NCBI GenBank assembly: GCA_027449605.1
Contig: DAIDLH010000062.1
Location: forward strand, 1-64,000
Source of the DNA: Candidatus Muproteobacteria bacterium
GTDB lineage: Bacteria; Pseudomonadota; Gammaproteobacteria; Acidiferrobacterales; Sulfurifustaceae
Length of the DNA stretch: 64,000 nucleotides
Direction of reading: 5' to 3'
Under the pieces are notes generated by a model. That model was given only the letters and a program-made list of their open reading frames with translations, was not told the DNA's origin and searched no databases. Of this stretch, positions 46,283 to 57,239 are shown one piece after another (position 1 is the first letter of the stretch; the number at the start of each line of letters is the position of its first letter). Both the position numbers and the translations under genes were made by a program.

Positions 46283-46726
46283 TCAGATTCCCTTGTAGGT
46301 GCACATCAATTCGGCGCTGCAACACAATTCATCGCCCACGTAGGCTTCGCCCGCGAACATCCAGATGCCCTTCATTTTGCGCTTGACCGCGACTTTGAAG
46401 ATCAGCTGATCGCCCGGCCCCACCGGTCGCTTGAAACGCGCCTTGTCGATGCCGACAAAGTAATAAACCGAACCGTCGCCGGGCAGGCTGTCCATGCTCT
46501 TCATCGAAAGGATGGCGCAGGCCTGGGCCATGGCTTCCACGATCAACACGCCGGGCATGACCGGATGGTGCGGAAAGTGCCCCTGAAAAAAAGGCTCGTT
46601 GATCGTTACGTTCTTGAGAGCCGTCAGCGATTCATCCCGCGTGTAGTCCAGCACCCGGTCGATCAGCAGAAACGGATAGCGATGCGGCAAATATTTGAGG
46701 ACTTCATGGATATCCAGCGGATTCAA
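46283..46726 (-). CDS. fabZ: 3-hydroxyacyl-ACP dehydratase FabZ, TTG start
   Basis: The 147-residue hot-dog dehydratase has [36 protein letters not shown] (catalytic His and Glu) and [17 protein letters not shown]. The TTG at 46726, overlapping the lpxD stop (TTGA) and preceded by GAGGAG, gives the usual FabZ length and beginning ([15 protein letters not shown]). A longer frame reading further upstream would run inside lpxD. It supplies unsaturated acyl-ACP for fatty acid synthesis, balanced here with LpxA/LpxD. Confidence 0.95.
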   Translation of the reverse strand: MNPLDIHEVLKYLPHRYPFLLIDRVLDYTRDESLTALKNVTINEPFFQGHFPHHPVMPGVLIVEAMAQACAILSMKSMDSLPGDGSVYYFVGIDKARFKRPVGPGDQLIFKVAVKRKMKGIWMFAGEAYVGDELCCSAELMCTYKGI

Positions 46727-47760
46727 TTTTTCGGCTCCTCGAAATGCTGTTGCAGTTTTTCTTCCAGCCCGGCCAGGCGGCGCGCCAACTCGTCCAGATG
46801 ATGCAGCCGGGCGGCGTTGCGACGCCATTTTTCCGCCGGTTCCGCCTTGAGACTCGCGGAATAAACGCCCGGTTGGGCAATCGAACTCGTGACCAGCGAT
46901 CCGGCGGTAATGTGCACATCATCGGCGATCTCCAGATGCCCGGTCACGCCCGCCTGCCCGCCGATGGTGCAACGCCGGCCGATCACCGTGCTGCCCGCGA
47001 TTCCCACGCAGGCGGCAATGGCGGTGTTCTCACCGATCCGCACATTGTGGGCAATCTGGATCAGGTTATCCAACTTCACACCGTCGCTGATAACGGTGTC
47101 ATCGAGCGCGCCGCGGTCGATCGTCGTGTTGGCGCCGACCTCCACCTCGTTGCCGATCTGCACCCGCCCGATCTGCGGAACCTTTTGCCACCGGTCCCCG
47201 TCCTTGGCGAAGCCGAAGCCATCGCTGCCGATCACGGCGCCCGGATGGAACAGGCAATTATCGCCCGTCACGCAACGCTCGCCGATCACCACGTTCGCCG
47301 CCAATCTCGTCTTCGCGCCGATCGTGGCGTTGGCGCCGACATGGCAACCGGGGCCTATGTAGACGCCTTCGCCGATCGAGACACCGGCCTCGATCACCGA
47401 ATTCGGTCCAACCCACGCCGACGACGCCAGCTTCGCCGCGGGACTGACGACGGCCGTCGGATGAACTCCCGGCTTGAATACGGGGAACGCATGAAACAAT
47501 TGCGCCACTTGTGCAAAACAGAGATGGGGATTGGCCACGACCAGCGCCGGCCCCGGATAGTTCGTTGCGTCTGCCTCCGTCAGGATGACGGCGCCGGCCT
47601 TGGTGACAGCCAGCTGAGACAAGTACTTCCTGTCACTCATGTAAGCGATATCGCGCGGCCCGGCCGTCTGCAGGGCCGCCACGCCCTCGATGAGCGTATC
47701 GGCATTACCCCGCGCTTTTCCCTGAAAGCGGCGCGCCAACTCTGCGAGGGTAACGGTCAT
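46723..47760 (-). CDS. lpxD: UDP-3-O-(3-hydroxyacyl)glucosamine N-acyltransferase
   Basis: The 345-residue protein has an N-terminal uridine-binding domain ([20 protein letters not shown]) and hexapeptide repeats ([60 protein letters not shown], with the catalytic His). It ends in a helical ACP-binding tail. It adds the second acyl chain in lipid A synthesis. It overlaps fabZ by four bases. Confidence 0.97.
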   Translation of the reverse strand: MTVTLAELARRFQGKARGNADTLIEGVAALQTAGPRDIAYMSDRKYLSQLAVTKAGAVILTEADATNYPGPALVVANPHLCFAQVAQLFHAFPVFKPGVHPTAVVSPAAKLASSAWVGPNSVIEAGVSIGEGVYIGPGCHVGANATIGAKTRLAANVVIGERCVTGDNCLFHPGAVIGSDGFGFAKDGDRWQKVPQIGRVQIGNEVEVGANTTIDRGALDDTVISDGVKLDNLIQIAHNVRIGENTAIAACVGIAGSTVIGRRCTIGGQAGVTGHLEIADDVHITAGSLVTSSIAQPGVYSASLKAEPAEKWRRNAARLHHLDELARRLAGLEEKLQQHFEEPKN

Positions 47761-47766
47761 CTGATC

Positions 47767-48279
47767 CTATTTTTTCCCCAGTTTCTTGAGAATCTTGTCG
47801 GTAACATCCACCTTGGGCCCGGCGTATACCGCGCTCTCGAGAATCAGGTCGTAATTTTCCTGCCTGGCGATCTCGGCGATGGTTTTCTGAACGATTTTCT
47901 GAAGCGCCGCCAGTTCCTCGTTGCGGCGCAGGTTGTAGTCCTCGCGGAATTCCTGGGTCGCGCGGCGCAAATCGCGCTTGAGCGTGACGATTTCGAATTC
48001 CTTGGAACGGTGCTCGTTCTCCTTGAGCACCAGCGCGTTTTTCTCCAGATCCTGCTCCATCTGCTTGAGCCGGTTCTGCATGTCGACGATCTGCTTGTCG
48101 CGCGGCGCGAACTCGGCCTCGAGTTTCTTGAGCGCCGCCTCGCCCTGCGGCGCCTCCTCGATGACCTTGACGGCGTTTACATAGCCGATCTTGAGTTCGG
48201 CGGCGGACGCCGGAGCCGCCATGACGCAGATGCCGAGCACGATCGGCAATGACTTGAATACGAAGGTTCTGCTTCCCAA
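47767..48279 (-). CDS. skp: Periplasmic chaperone Skp/OmpH
   Basis: The 170-residue protein has a signal peptide (to about residue 27, ASAAE), KIGYVNAVKVIEEAPQGEAA, and a long charged coiled coil (about 50-130) of the Skp tentacle. It ends with YDLILESAVYAGPKVDVTDKI. Skp escorts unfolded outer membrane proteins to BAM, encoded next by bamA. Confidence 0.93.
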   Translation of the reverse strand: MGSRTFVFKSLPIVLGICVMAAPASAAELKIGYVNAVKVIEEAPQGEAALKKLEAEFAPRDKQIVDMQNRLKQMEQDLEKNALVLKENEHRSKEFEIVTLKRDLRRATQEFREDYNLRRNEELAALQKIVQKTIAEIARQENYDLILESAVYAGPKVDVTDKILKKLGKK

Positions 48280-48295
48280 ATCAACCTCCCAATGC

Positions 48296-50587
48296 TTAAC
48301 GCAATGGCACGCCCAACGTGAACTGGAACGATTCGGTACGGTCGCCCGGCTTGTCGTTCAGGGGAATCGCGTAGCTGAAACTGAGCGGCCCGACCGGCGA
48401 GAACCAATTAAACGCCAAACCGGAGGAATAGCGCAACTGCCCCAGATCCAGCCGCTCGTTCGGACCGTAAACCATGCCGCCGTCGACGAACAGGCTCAGG
48501 CGCATGGACTTGTTGTCGCGGGACGAACCGGGCAACGGGAACAGCAGCTCCATGTTGGCCAGCACGCGACGGTTGCCGCCGATGGGATCGTTCGGCGGAA
48601 GGCTGTCCCGGGGACCCAATGAACGCGAACTGTAACCGCGGACCGTGCCGCTGCCGCCGGCGAAGAAGTTCTTGTAGAACGGCAGCGTTTCCGTTTTTCC
48701 ATAACTGTTGCCGTAGCCCAGTTCCGTCTTGACCTTGAAGGTGTAGGTTTCGCTGAGCGACCAGTATCGGCCGGCCAGGTAATTGAGCTTGTAATATTGA
48801 ATGTCGGTTCCCGGAACCGACAGCTCGGCGGAAAAACTCTGCAAGCTGCCCGAGGTCGGCAGCAGCAGGCTGTCGAGCGTATCGTGCGACCAACCGAGCG
48901 TGGTTTTGAGCACCGTGTTCGAGGGACCGTGCTTGGCGACGAAATCCTGCGCGATCTGGGCGCTGCTGGTGTTGGTATGCAGGTCGATCTTCTCCACGTC
49001 CGCGCCGATATCGATCCTGTTCTCCTCGCTCAGGGGGATGCCGAAAAACACGCCGACACCCTGGCTGTCAACACTGTACGAGGCGATGTTCGCCGCGGCG
49101 GCGTTGATCGTGCTGGAATAAACGTTGAAACCGCGGCTGACGCCGTCCTGGGTATAGTAAGGATTGACGTAGCGGACGTTGAAATTGGTCGTGGACCGCG
49201 AATTATCGAAGCTGAACGTCAGCTCCTTGCCGGTGCCGAACAGGTTGCTTTGCGTGACGCTGGCGTTCAACAGCAGGCCGTTCGTGTCCGAATAGCCGAC
49301 GCCCAGCATCAGATTGCCCGTCGGCCGTTCCTTCACGTTGACGTTGACGTCCACCTGATCGGCCACGCCCGGCACCGCCGGCGTCTCCACGTTGACGTCG
49401 TCGAAGAAGCCGAGGCGCTGCAAGCGCACGCGCGAACGCTGGATTTTCGCCGCGTTGTACCACCCGCCTTCCTGTTGCCGCATTTCGCGCCGCAACACCT
49501 CGTCGCGCGTCGCCACGTTGCCGGAAAAATTGATCCGCCGCACGTAGACGCGCCGGCCCGGATCGACGAAGAAGGTGAAAGACACCCGCGATTTCTCCTT
49601 GTCCACGTCGGGGATGGCGTTGACGTTGGCAAAGGCATAACCGTCGTTGGCCAGGCGATCGGAAATCTTCTTCGTGGTCTCGGTGACTTCCTTGCGCGAA
49701 AAGACGCCGCCGGCCTTGACGCTCACCAGATCGTTCAACTCCTTTTCGGGAACCACGAACGTGCCGGCCAGTTTGAAGCCGGTGACGGTGTATTTGTTGC
49801 CTTCGGCGAAGTTGACCGTGATGTATATCTTTTCCTTGTCCGGCGTGATCGAAACCTGGGTGGAGTCGATGTTGAATTCGAGAAATCCCTGGTCCTGATA
49901 GAAGTTGCGCAGACGTTCCAGGTCGCCGGCCAGCGTCTGCTTGGAGTATTTGTCGCGGCTGGAGAAAGGCGCATACCACGGCTTGGGGCCGAGCGTGAAA
50001 AGCTTGAGCAGGACCTTGTCGGGGAAAAGCCGGTTGCCGACGAGGTTGATTTCGCGTATCCGCGCCACCTTGCCCTCGGCCACCTCGATATTGATGTCCA
50101 CGCGGTTGCGTTCCAGCGGCGTCACCGTCGGGCGGATGGTGACGGCGTAATAACCTCTGGCGAAATATTGCTGTCGCAGTTCCTGCTCGACCCGATCCAG
50201 CAGCGATTTGTTGAACACCCGGCCTTCGGCCAGGCCGATTTCCTTCAGGCCCTTCTTGAGGTCCGCCTCGGACATTTCCTTGGTGCCGGCGATCTTGATT
50301 CCGGCGATGGACGGACGCTCGACGACATTGACGACCAGCACGTTCTTGTCGCGCTCCAGGCGCACGTCGCGGAAAAAGCCGGTCTTGAACAGCGCGCGAA
50401 CCGCCTCCTGGGATTTCTGTTCGGTCAGCGTGTCGCCGACCTTGATCGGCAGGTAATTGAACACGGTGCCGGCGGCGATCCGCTGCAACCCGTCCACGCG
50501 GATATCCTTGACGACGAAGGATTCCATGGCCATGGCGACGGGCGCATGCAATACGCACAGAAACAGTGCCGCGAGAAGTTTATTCAT
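48296..50587 (-). CDS. bamA: Outer membrane protein assembly factor BamA
   Basis: The 763-residue Omp85 protein has a signal peptide (to about residue 20), five POTRA domains (FVVKDIRVDGLQRIAAGTVF opens POTRA1) and a 16-strand barrel. The barrel carries the VRGY motif (GGSGTVRGYSSRSLGPRD) and a terminal FTLGVPLR. It inserts barrel proteins into the outer membrane. It lies between rseP and skp, the standard order. Confidence 0.97.
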   Translation of the reverse strand: MNKLLAALFLCVLHAPVAMAMESFVVKDIRVDGLQRIAAGTVFNYLPIKVGDTLTEQKSQEAVRALFKTGFFRDVRLERDKNVLVVNVVERPSIAGIKIAGTKEMSEADLKKGLKEIGLAEGRVFNKSLLDRVEQELRQQYFARGYYAVTIRPTVTPLERNRVDINIEVAEGKVARIREINLVGNRLFPDKVLLKLFTLGPKPWYAPFSSRDKYSKQTLAGDLERLRNFYQDQGFLEFNIDSTQVSITPDKEKIYITVNFAEGNKYTVTGFKLAGTFVVPEKELNDLVSVKAGGVFSRKEVTETTKKISDRLANDGYAFANVNAIPDVDKEKSRVSFTFFVDPGRRVYVRRINFSGNVATRDEVLRREMRQQEGGWYNAAKIQRSRVRLQRLGFFDDVNVETPAVPGVADQVDVNVNVKERPTGNLMLGVGYSDTNGLLLNASVTQSNLFGTGKELTFSFDNSRSTTNFNVRYVNPYYTQDGVSRGFNVYSSTINAAAANIASYSVDSQGVGVFFGIPLSEENRIDIGADVEKIDLHTNTSSAQIAQDFVAKHGPSNTVLKTTLGWSHDTLDSLLLPTSGSLQSFSAELSVPGTDIQYYKLNYLAGRYWSLSETYTFKVKTELGYGNSYGKTETLPFYKNFFAGGSGTVRGYSSRSLGPRDSLPPNDPIGGNRRVLANMELLFPLPGSSRDNKSMRLSLFVDGGMVYGPNERLDLGQLRYSSGLAFNWFSPVGPLSFSYAIPLNDKPGDRTESFQFTLGVPLR

Positions 50588-50624
50588 TCGATGCGATGTT
50601 TCAGGTTGTCGCGCGGCGATCCAA

Positions 50625-51986
50625 TCATTGGAAAATTCGGGTCAGGTCGTTATAAAAGGCCAGCAGCATGAGGCCGCCGAGCACGGCCACCCCGATCTGC
50701 TGGCCCAGCATCATGGTCCGCTCGGAGAGCGGGCTGCCCTTGACCGATTCGATAATGTAATACATCAGGTGCCCGCCATCGAGCACCGGAATGGGCAGGA
50801 GATTCAGCACGCCCAGGCTGATGCTGATCACGGCCAGGAACAGCACGAACTGCTCCACGCCGACCTTGGCCGAGTAACCGGCGTACTGGGCGATCGTGAT
50901 CGGACCGCTGATGTTGCGCGTCGATATCTCGAGCTTCAGCATCCGGTACAGCATCTCCAGCGTGAGCACGGACATCGACCAGGTGTTGCGGACGCCCTCC
51001 GACAACGCCTCCGCCGCGCCGAACCGCACCTTGACGCGCATGTCGTCGGGGATGTCCGTGAACCGGGGGCGGATATTGATGCGCCCTATCGTCTCCTCGC
51101 CCTGTTTCACGGGGTCCGGCGTGACCGTGAACCGGTGACGCGTCCCCTCCCGCTCGACGACGACCTGCATCGCCTTTCCCGGACTGTGGCTGATGAGACC
51201 CACCAGGCGCTCCCAGGTCGACACCGACTCGCCGTTCACCTCGACCAGGCGGTCGCCGACTTTCATTCCGGCCCGCTCCGCCGGACCCGGCTCGATGACG
51301 CCGATCTCCGGCAGCGGCTCGGGGATGAAACCGATCAGGCCGATGCCGCGCTCGAGCAGCGAGGCGTTGACCTCCTGCACCGGCAGGCCGGACAGATCCA
51401 GCGTCCGCGATTCGACTTTGCCCTGCGCGTCGCGCGCTTCCACGTTCACGCGCGCGCGGTCGAGCGCGCGCTGAAACAGATACAACCGGCGCTGGTCCCA
51501 GCTCTGCACTTCCTTGCCGTCGATGCTCAGGATCGTGTCGCCGGCGCGGAATCCCGCCCGCTCGGCGATCGAATGTTCCGTCACGCGACCGACGACCGGC
51601 CGGATCCCGTCGATGCCGATCATGTAGGCGCCCCAGTAAGCCAGGATCGCGAACAGGAAATTGAACAGCGGCCCGGCCGCCACCACCGCCATGCGTTTCC
51701 ACGCCGGCTGGCGGTTGAACGCGCGAGGCAATTCCTGCGGCGGCACATCGCCCTCGGTTTCGTCCAGCATCTTCACGTAACCGCCGAGCGGAAACGCGCC
51801 GATGGCCAGTTCCATCCCGTCGCGACCCACACGCCGCGACCACAGCGGCTTGCCGAAGCCGACGGAAAACCGGAGCACCTTCACGCCCAGGCGGGTGGCG
51901 ACCCAGAAGTGGCCGAATTCGTGCACCGTGATCAGGATGCCGAGCGCGACCACGAACGCGCCGGCGTAATAAAGCAGGTCGATCAT
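50625..51986 (-). CDS. rseP: Site-2 protease RseP
   Basis: The 453-residue inner membrane metalloprotease has HEFGHFWVA with the zinc-binding HExxH at residues about 22-26, two PDZ domains (about 125-200 and 215-295) and the LDGGHLMYY third motif. It cleaves membrane-bound anti-sigma factor remnants in the envelope stress response and also signal-peptide remnants. It overlaps dxr by four bases. Confidence 0.97.
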   Translation of the reverse strand: MIDLLYYAGAFVVALGILITVHEFGHFWVATRLGVKVLRFSVGFGKPLWSRRVGRDGMELAIGAFPLGGYVKMLDETEGDVPPQELPRAFNRQPAWKRMAVVAAGPLFNFLFAILAYWGAYMIGIDGIRPVVGRVTEHSIAERAGFRAGDTILSIDGKEVQSWDQRRLYLFQRALDRARVNVEARDAQGKVESRTLDLSGLPVQEVNASLLERGIGLIGFIPEPLPEIGVIEPGPAERAGMKVGDRLVEVNGESVSTWERLVGLISHSPGKAMQVVVEREGTRHRFTVTPDPVKQGEETIGRINIRPRFTDIPDDMRVKVRFGAAEALSEGVRNTWSMSVLTLEMLYRMLKLEISTRNISGPITIAQYAGYSAKVGVEQFVLFLAVISISLGVLNLLPIPVLDGGHLMYYIIESVKGSPLSERTMMLGQQIGVAVLGGLMLLAFYNDLTRIFQ

Positions 51987-53233
51987 GTCGTCCCCTGTCC
52001 CACGCGCGTCGCCCGGCCCGAGATGAAACGGCCCGCCGCTTCGCGCGCGTGCATGTCGTCCGAGAGCACCGTTTCCAGGCGCGCGTCCGGGTTCGCCGGC
52101 ACGCGCGACAGCGCGTGCTCGATGACCCGCGGGATGTCGGTGAACCCGATGCGCCGGTCGAGGAACGCCTGCACCGCCACTTCATTGGCGGCGTTCAGTA
52201 TCGCCGGCGCGGTGCCGCCGGCGCGCGCCGCCTCGTAGGCGAGCCGCAGGCAGGGAAAGCGCCCGAGGTCCGGCGACTCGAAGTCGAGACGCGCGATCTC
52301 GAACAGGTTCAGGCTCTTCACGCCGGACTCGACCCGCTCCGGCCAACCCAGCGCGTGCGCGATCGGCGTGCGCATGTCCGGATTGCCGAGCTGCGCCAGC
52401 ACCGAGCCGTCCACGTATTCGACCAGCGAATGAATCACGCTTTGCGGATGGATCACGATCTCGACCTGGTCCGGCGTCATGCCGAACAGCCAGCACGCCT
52501 CGATCAGCTCCAGTCCCTTGTTCATCAGCGTGGCCGAATCCACGGAGATTTTCCGTCCCATGACCCAGTTCGGATGCGCGCAGGCCTGTTCCGGCGTGAC
52601 GGAAACCAGCGCCTCGGCCGTCGCGGTGCGGAACGGTCCGCCCGAACAGGTGAGAAAAATCCGTCGCACGCCCGCCGGCGTGACGCCGGCGCTGTAGCCC
52701 GCCGGCAGGCACTGAAAGATGGCGTTGTGCTCGCTGTCCACCGGCAGCAACTCCGCGCCGCTGGCTCGCGCCTCGTCCATGAACAGGCGTCCGGACATCA
52801 CCAGCGGTTCCTTGTTCGCCAGCAGCACCCGCTTGCCGGTCCGCACCGCGGAAAGCGTCGGCAGCAGTCCGGCGGCGCCGACGATCGCCGCGACCACGAT
52901 GTCGGCGTGCGGATGCGTGGCGACGCTGTTCAGTCCGTCCGGTCCCGACAGAACTTCCACGGGCAGGCCGGCGTTCCGGATTTTTTCCCTGAGCCGGACC
53001 GCCGCGTTCGCGTCCAGCATGGCCGCCTTCCGCGGCAGAAACCGCCGGCATTGTTCGAAAAGCCGTTCGACCTGTGTGTTCGCCGTCAGCGCGAGTATCC
53101 GGTAGCGGCCGGGATGACGCGTGAGGACGTCGAGGGTGTTGACGCCGATCGAACCGGTCGACCCGAGGATCGTCACGCCGCGCACGCCGCGATCGAGGCG
53201 CTCTTCAGGAGGATTTTTTTCCGTGCCGATCAT
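51983..53233 (-). CDS. dxr: 1-deoxy-D-xylulose-5-phosphate reductoisomerase
   Basis: The 416-residue enzyme has the NADPH motif [65 protein letters not shown] and [15 protein letters not shown], all typical of DXR. It performs the second step of the MEP isoprenoid pathway, feeding undecaprenyl carrier synthesis by uppS in the same cluster. It is about 15-20 residues longer at the N-terminus than the usual form. Confidence 0.97.
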   Translation of the reverse strand: MIGTEKNPPEERLDRGVRGVTILGSTGSIGVNTLDVLTRHPGRYRILALTANTQVERLFEQCRRFLPRKAAMLDANAAVRLREKIRNAGLPVEVLSGPDGLNSVATHPHADIVVAAIVGAAGLLPTLSAVRTGKRVLLANKEPLVMSGRLFMDEARASGAELLPVDSEHNAIFQCLPAGYSAGVTPAGVRRIFLTCSGGPFRTATAEALVSVTPEQACAHPNWVMGRKISVDSATLMNKGLELIEACWLFGMTPDQVEIVIHPQSVIHSLVEYVDGSVLAQLGNPDMRTPIAHALGWPERVESGVKSLNLFEIARLDFESPDLGRFPCLRLAYEAARAGGTAPAILNAANEVAVQAFLDRRIGFTDIPRVIEHALSRVPANPDARLETVLSDDMHAREAAGRFISGRATRVGQGTT

Positions 53234-54069
53234 GCGTCAAACTTCATCAGTGCGATCACGCCAAGGAGAAACACCGGCGCCGCCGCGGTCAGCGCATCGA
53301 TGCGATCGAGAACGCCGCCGTGGCCCGGAAACAGATGGCCGCTGTCCTTGACGCCGGCAATGCGCTTGAGCTTGCTTTCGGTGAGATCGCCCACCACCGA
53401 AAACAGCGACGTGACGACAGCCAGTCCGATCCATCGCGCCAGCATTCCCGGTTCGAATTTCCAGACCATTGTCCCACAAAGCCAGGCCAGCAGCACGGCG
53501 CCGGCCACGCCGCCGACGACGCCCTCCACGGTCTTGCCGGGGCTCACGCGCGGCGCGAGCCTGGTGCGGCCGAAGAACGAGCCGGCGGCATAAGCGGCGG
53601 TATCGGCCACCCACACGAGCACCAGCAGAAACAGCAGCAAGGCACGCGGATGCCCGCTGTCGATCCCCAGCAGGTAAATGGCGGCGACCCAGGGAGGAAT
53701 CAGGACCAGCAATCCGCCGACCATCCTCCCCGGCGCGGTCGCAAACATTCCCTTGTGGACGTCGCGGCGGCCGATGAGTTCCGCCAGCGCCCACAGCCAC
53801 CACAATCCGGCCGAGACGAGAAACGACGCGATCGGGGAAGGCAGCTGCAAAACGCTGTACAGACCGGCGGCGCCGAGAATCAGAAGCAACAGGACATAGG
53901 CGGCGCGGGATAAAAAGGCCCGCATGCCGGACAGCGTCGCCCATTCCCATGCGGCGGCGGCAATGAACAATCCGAACAGGACCGCGATCCAGCCGGGCGG
54001 AAAATAGAACAGCGCCGCGACCAGCGGCGGAATGACGATGAATGCGGTGAGAATCCGCCGTTTAAGCAT
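53230..54069 (-). CDS. cdsA: Phosphatidate cytidylyltransferase
   Basis: The 279-residue polytopic protein ends with the CDP-diglyceride synthetase signature around [31 protein letters not shown]. It makes CDP-diacylglycerol for phospholipid synthesis. It overlaps dxr and uppS by a few bases on either side, so the three are translationally linked. Confidence 0.96.
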   Translation of the reverse strand: MLKRRILTAFIVIPPLVAALFYFPPGWIAVLFGLFIAAAAWEWATLSGMRAFLSRAAYVLLLLILGAAGLYSVLQLPSPIASFLVSAGLWWLWALAELIGRRDVHKGMFATAPGRMVGGLLVLIPPWVAAIYLLGIDSGHPRALLLFLLVLVWVADTAAYAAGSFFGRTRLAPRVSPGKTVEGVVGGVAGAVLLAWLCGTMVWKFEPGMLARWIGLAVVTSLFSVVGDLTESKLKRIAGVKDSGHLFPGHGGVLDRIDALTAAAPVFLLGVIALMKFDA

Positions 54070-54838
54070 GGCGCGCGGTTTCGATCTGCTCGCCCGTCAG
54101 ACCGAAACGACGCTGGCGACCGGCATACGAAACAAGCGCCTGTTCGAATTGCGCGCGATCGAAATCCGGCCACAGGACCGGGGTGAAATACATCTCGGTG
54201 TAGGCCAGCTGCCACAGCAGGAAATTGCTGATGCGCTGTTCGCCGCCGGTGCGGATGAACAGGTCCGGCTCGGGAACACCGGTCAGGCTGAGATAAGGCT
54301 CGAGACTTTTTTCCGTGATCGCATTCGGGTCGATCTCGCCGCTGACGGCGCGGCGCGCGAGTTCGGCGCAGGCCCGGGCGATGTCCCAGCGTCCGCCGTA
54401 ATTGGCGGCGACGGTCAGCGTCAGTGCGGTGTTCTTTTGCGTCAGGAGTTCGGCTTGCCGGATGCGCGTGGTGATTTTCTCGCCGAAACGTTCGGTGTCG
54501 CCGATGACGCGAAATTGCACGTTGTTCTTGTGCAGCTTCCGGATTTCGTTGTCGAGCGCGGCCAGGAAAAGCTCCTTGAGCAACTGCACTTCCTGCGCCG
54601 GACGGCGCCAGTTCTCGCTGCTGAAGGCGAACAGCGTCAGGTACTTCACGCCCTTCTCGACGCAGGCGGACACCATGTCGCGCACGCGCTCGACGCCCTT
54701 GCGGTGACCGGCGACGCGCGGCAGCCCGCGCGCCTTGGCCCAGCGGCCGTTGCCGTCCATGATGACGGCCACGTGCACCGGCACGGCGGATTGCGCCGCC
54801 AGGACCGCCGCCGTATCTGAATTGCCAGTTTTATCCAT
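54062..54838 (-). CDS. uppS: Undecaprenyl diphosphate synthase
   Basis: The 258-residue cis-prenyltransferase has VAVIMDGNGRWAKARGLPR with the catalytic Asp, GHRKGVERVRDMV, LFAFSSENWRRP and LFIRTGGEQRISNFLLWQ. The ATG at 54838 is chosen over one nine codons earlier because it gives the usual length and leaves the extra hydrophobic codons in the repeat. It makes the carrier lipid for peptidoglycan, LPS and the exopolysaccharide repeat units. Confidence 0.96.
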   Translation of the reverse strand: MDKTGNSDTAAVLAAQSAVPVHVAVIMDGNGRWAKARGLPRVAGHRKGVERVRDMVSACVEKGVKYLTLFAFSSENWRRPAQEVQLLKELFLAALDNEIRKLHKNNVQFRVIGDTERFGEKITTRIRQAELLTQKNTALTLTVAANYGGRWDIARACAELARRAVSGEIDPNAITEKSLEPYLSLTGVPEPDLFIRTGGEQRISNFLLWQLAYTEMYFTPVLWPDFDRAQFEQALVSYAGRQRRFGLTGEQIETARHA

Positions 54839-54855
54839 AATTAAAAATACTATGC

Positions 54856-54942
54856 TTTGCCGCAAAGGCGCAAAGAGCGCAAAGATTTCTTTGGTTTTAA
54901 TCTCATGAGCCTTTCTTTGCGTCCTTCGCGTCTTTGCGGCAG
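54856..54942. repeat. Dispersed GCAAAG-type inverted repeat, copy 1
   Basis: The left arm TTGCCGCAAAGGCGCAAAG and the right arm CTTTGCGTCCTTCGCG..CTTTGCGGCA are inverted copies, with CTCATGAG between them. It lies in the uppS-frr gap. A related copy lies at 59211-59288. Confidence 0.65.
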
Positions 54943-54963
54943 ATGATCATATATAAATTAGAA

Positions 54964-55530
54964 CTACACCTGCATGACTTCCTTTTCCTTGGCGGCGACG
55001 AGCTTGTCCACCTCGGTGATAAAACGGTCGGTGAATTTCTGCACCGCTTCCTCGCCACGCTTGTCGTCGTCTTCCGTAATCAGCTTCTTTTTCAGCGCGT
55101 CCTTCAGATGCTGGTTGGCGTCGCGGCGCACGTTGCGTATCGCCACCTTGGCGTTCTCGCCCTCGGCGCGCACGTGCTTGGTCAGTTCCTTGCGCCGTTC
55201 CTCGGTGAGCGAAGGCAGCGGCACGCGGATCACGCCGCCGGCCGACATCGGATTGAGCCCCAGATCGGACTCGCGGATCGCCTTTTCGATGGCCGCCGCC
55301 TGGCTCTTGTCGAAGGGCGTCACGGTCAGGGTGCGGGCGTCCGAGGCTGAAATGTTGGCCACTTGATTGAGCGGCGCCTTGTTGCCGTAATAATCGATGC
55401 GCACGGCATCGAGCAGCCCTGGATGGGCGCGGCCGGTGCGGATCTTGCCCAGGTCGTTCTTGAGCGTCTCCACCGACTTCGCCATCCGCATTTCCGCGTC
55501 CTTCTTGATCTTGTCCACCGACTCCGCCAT
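54964..55530 (-). CDS. frr: Ribosome recycling factor
   Basis: The 188-residue protein matches RRF throughout: [59 protein letters not shown] and [19 protein letters not shown]. It splits post-termination ribosomes with EF-G. The start at 55530 lies two bases after the pyrH stop. A much longer open frame through this gene is only the merger of this frame with a non-coding frame of pyrH/tsf. Confidence 0.97.
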   Translation of the reverse strand: MAESVDKIKKDAEMRMAKSVETLKNDLGKIRTGRAHPGLLDAVRIDYYGNKAPLNQVANISASDARTLTVTPFDKSQAAAIEKAIRESDLGLNPMSAGGVIRVPLPSLTEERRKELTKHVRAEGENAKVAIRNVRRDANQHLKDALKKKLITEDDDKRGEEAVQKFTDRFITEVDKLVAAKEKEVMQV

Positions 55531-55532
55531 GG

Positions 55533-56264
55533 CTAGTCTCCTTTCACGAGTGTGCCGATATTTTCGCCCTGGCAGACCCGCAGCAGGTTCCCGGGCTGGT
55601 GAATGCTGAACACGCGCACCGGCAGGTTCTGGTCGCGACACAGCGCGATGGAAGCGGCGTCCATCACGCCCAGGCGCTTCTCCAGCACCTCGCCGTAGCT
55701 GATCGTCCCGTAACGCCTGGCGTCGGGGTGTTTGGCCGGATCGCGGTCGTAAACGCCGTCGACCTTGGTCGCCTTGAGCACCACGTCGGCGCCGATCTCG
55801 GCGCCGCGCAGCGTGGCGGCGGTGTCGGTGGTGAAAAACGGATTGCCGGTGCCGGCCGCGAAAATCATCACGCGCCCCTGTTCGAGGTGCCGGATCGCGC
55901 GCCGGCGCACGTAGGGTTCCACCACCTGGTCGATGCGCAGCGCCGATTGCACGCGCACCGGCACGCCCTGCTTCTCGAGGGCGTCCTGCAGCGCGAGCGA
56001 GTTCATGACGGTGGCGAGCATGCCCATGTAGTCGGCCGAGGCCCGGTCCATGCCCTGGGCGGAAGGCGCGATGCCGCGGAAGATGTTGCCGCCGCCGATC
56101 ACCACCGCGAGTTGCACGCCGGCGGCGACGACGGACTTGATCTCGGCGGCGACCCGCGCCAGCACTTCGCGGTTGATGCCATAGGCATCGGACCCCATCA
56201 GCGCCTCGCCGGAAAGCTTGAGCAACACGCGGCGGTAGGCATGAACCCCGGACGCGGTCGTCAA
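55533..56264 (-). CDS. pyrH: UMP kinase
   Basis: The 243-residue amino-acid-kinase-fold enzyme has [58 protein letters not shown] and [19 protein letters not shown]. It phosphorylates UMP to UDP, needed for UDP-sugars as well as RNA. It lies between tsf and frr as usual. Confidence 0.97.
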   Translation of the reverse strand: MTTASGVHAYRRVLLKLSGEALMGSDAYGINREVLARVAAEIKSVVAAGVQLAVVIGGGNIFRGIAPSAQGMDRASADYMGMLATVMNSLALQDALEKQGVPVRVQSALRIDQVVEPYVRRRAIRHLEQGRVMIFAAGTGNPFFTTDTAATLRGAEIGADVVLKATKVDGVYDRDPAKHPDARRYGTISYGEVLEKRLGVMDAASIALCRDQNLPVRVFSIHQPGNLLRVCQGENIGTLVKGD

Positions 56265-56267
56265 GGC

Positions 56268-57155
56268 TCAGCCCCCTTTGACCGTCGCCATGACTTCGGC
56301 GGCGAAATCTTCCGTTCGCTTCTCCATCCCTTCGCCGACTTCGTAGCGGACGAAACGGACGGCGTTCGCGCCTTTCGACTTGAGCAGTTTTTCGACGGTC
56401 GTGTCCGGGTCTTTCACGAACGGCTGGCCCAGCAGGGTGATCTCGTTGAGGTATTTGTTCACGCGCCCCATCACCATTTTCTCGATGATCTCGGGCGGCT
56501 TGCCGCTCGCCTTCGCCTGTTCGGCGAAAATTTCCTTTTCCTTGGCGATCGCCGCGGCCGGCACCTGCTCCTTGGACACGCACTCCGGCCGGCTCGCCGC
56601 GACGTGCATGGCGATGTCCCTGGCGAGACTTTCGTCGCCGCCTTCCAGTTCCACGAGCACGCCGATCTTGCGCCCGTGGATATAGCTGCCGAAATGGCCC
56701 TGGGTCGCGGCCAGGCGCTCGAAGCGGCGGATGTTGATGTTCTCGCCGAGCTTCATCACCAGGCCCTCGCGCGACTGGCCGACGGTCTGCGCGGCGCCGT
56801 CCGCGTACGGAAGCCGGTACAGCGCCTCGACGTTCGCGGGCTGCCCGCCGGCCACGCGCGCGGCGGAGGCGGCGGCGAACGCCGCGAAATCGTCGCCCTT
56901 GGCCACGAAGTCGGTTTCGCAGTTGACCTCGACCATGGCCGCGGTCTTGCGATCCGGGCTCATGTGAATGCCGATCACGCCCTCGGCCGCGATGCGTCCG
57001 GATTTCTTTTCCACCTTGGCGCCGGCGCGCTTGCGCAGCAAATCGGCGGCGGCTTCCATGTTGCCGCTGGTTTCGGTCAGCGCCGCCTTGCACTCCATCA
57101 TGCCGAGGCCGGTGCGCTCGCGCAGTTCTTTCACCTGTTGTGCGGAAATGCTCAT
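56268..57155 (-). CDS. tsf: Elongation factor Ts
   Basis: The 295-residue protein has [20 protein letters not shown], the N-terminal TDF motif region [20 protein letters not shown] and [20 protein letters not shown]-like [18 protein letters not shown]. It recycles EF-Tu from GDP to GTP form. The ATG at 57155 gives the family-typical start ([10 protein letters not shown]); an ATG five codons earlier is also open. Confidence 0.97.
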   Translation of the reverse strand: MSISAQQVKELRERTGLGMMECKAALTETSGNMEAAADLLRKRAGAKVEKKSGRIAAEGVIGIHMSPDRKTAAMVEVNCETDFVAKGDDFAAFAAASAARVAGGQPANVEALYRLPYADGAAQTVGQSREGLVMKLGENINIRRFERLAATQGHFGSYIHGRKIGVLVELEGGDESLARDIAMHVAASRPECVSKEQVPAAAIAKEKEIFAEQAKASGKPPEIIEKMVMGRVNKYLNEITLLGQPFVKDPDTTVEKLLKSKGANAVRFVRYEVGEGMEKRTEDFAAEVMATVKGG

Positions 57156-57239
57156 CTCGATAATCCCCATTCAGCTTCGGCGCCGGTTTCAGCGTCGCCA
57201 TAAAACCAAGGGGGCGACGCCCCCTTGATGTTCTCGTTT

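Noticed and set aside
45434-46801. A 455-codon plus-strand frame over lpxA and fabZ
   Set aside because: Antisense shadow of clear lipid A genes; begins inside a palindromic repeat.
48797-50671. A 624-codon open frame on the plus strand
   Set aside because: It is antisense to bamA, arises from GC-rich codon bias, and shows no domain.
54964-57201. A 745-codon open frame on the minus strand
   Set aside because: Only its last part is frr; the rest is a high-GC shadow of pyrH and tsf in another frame.
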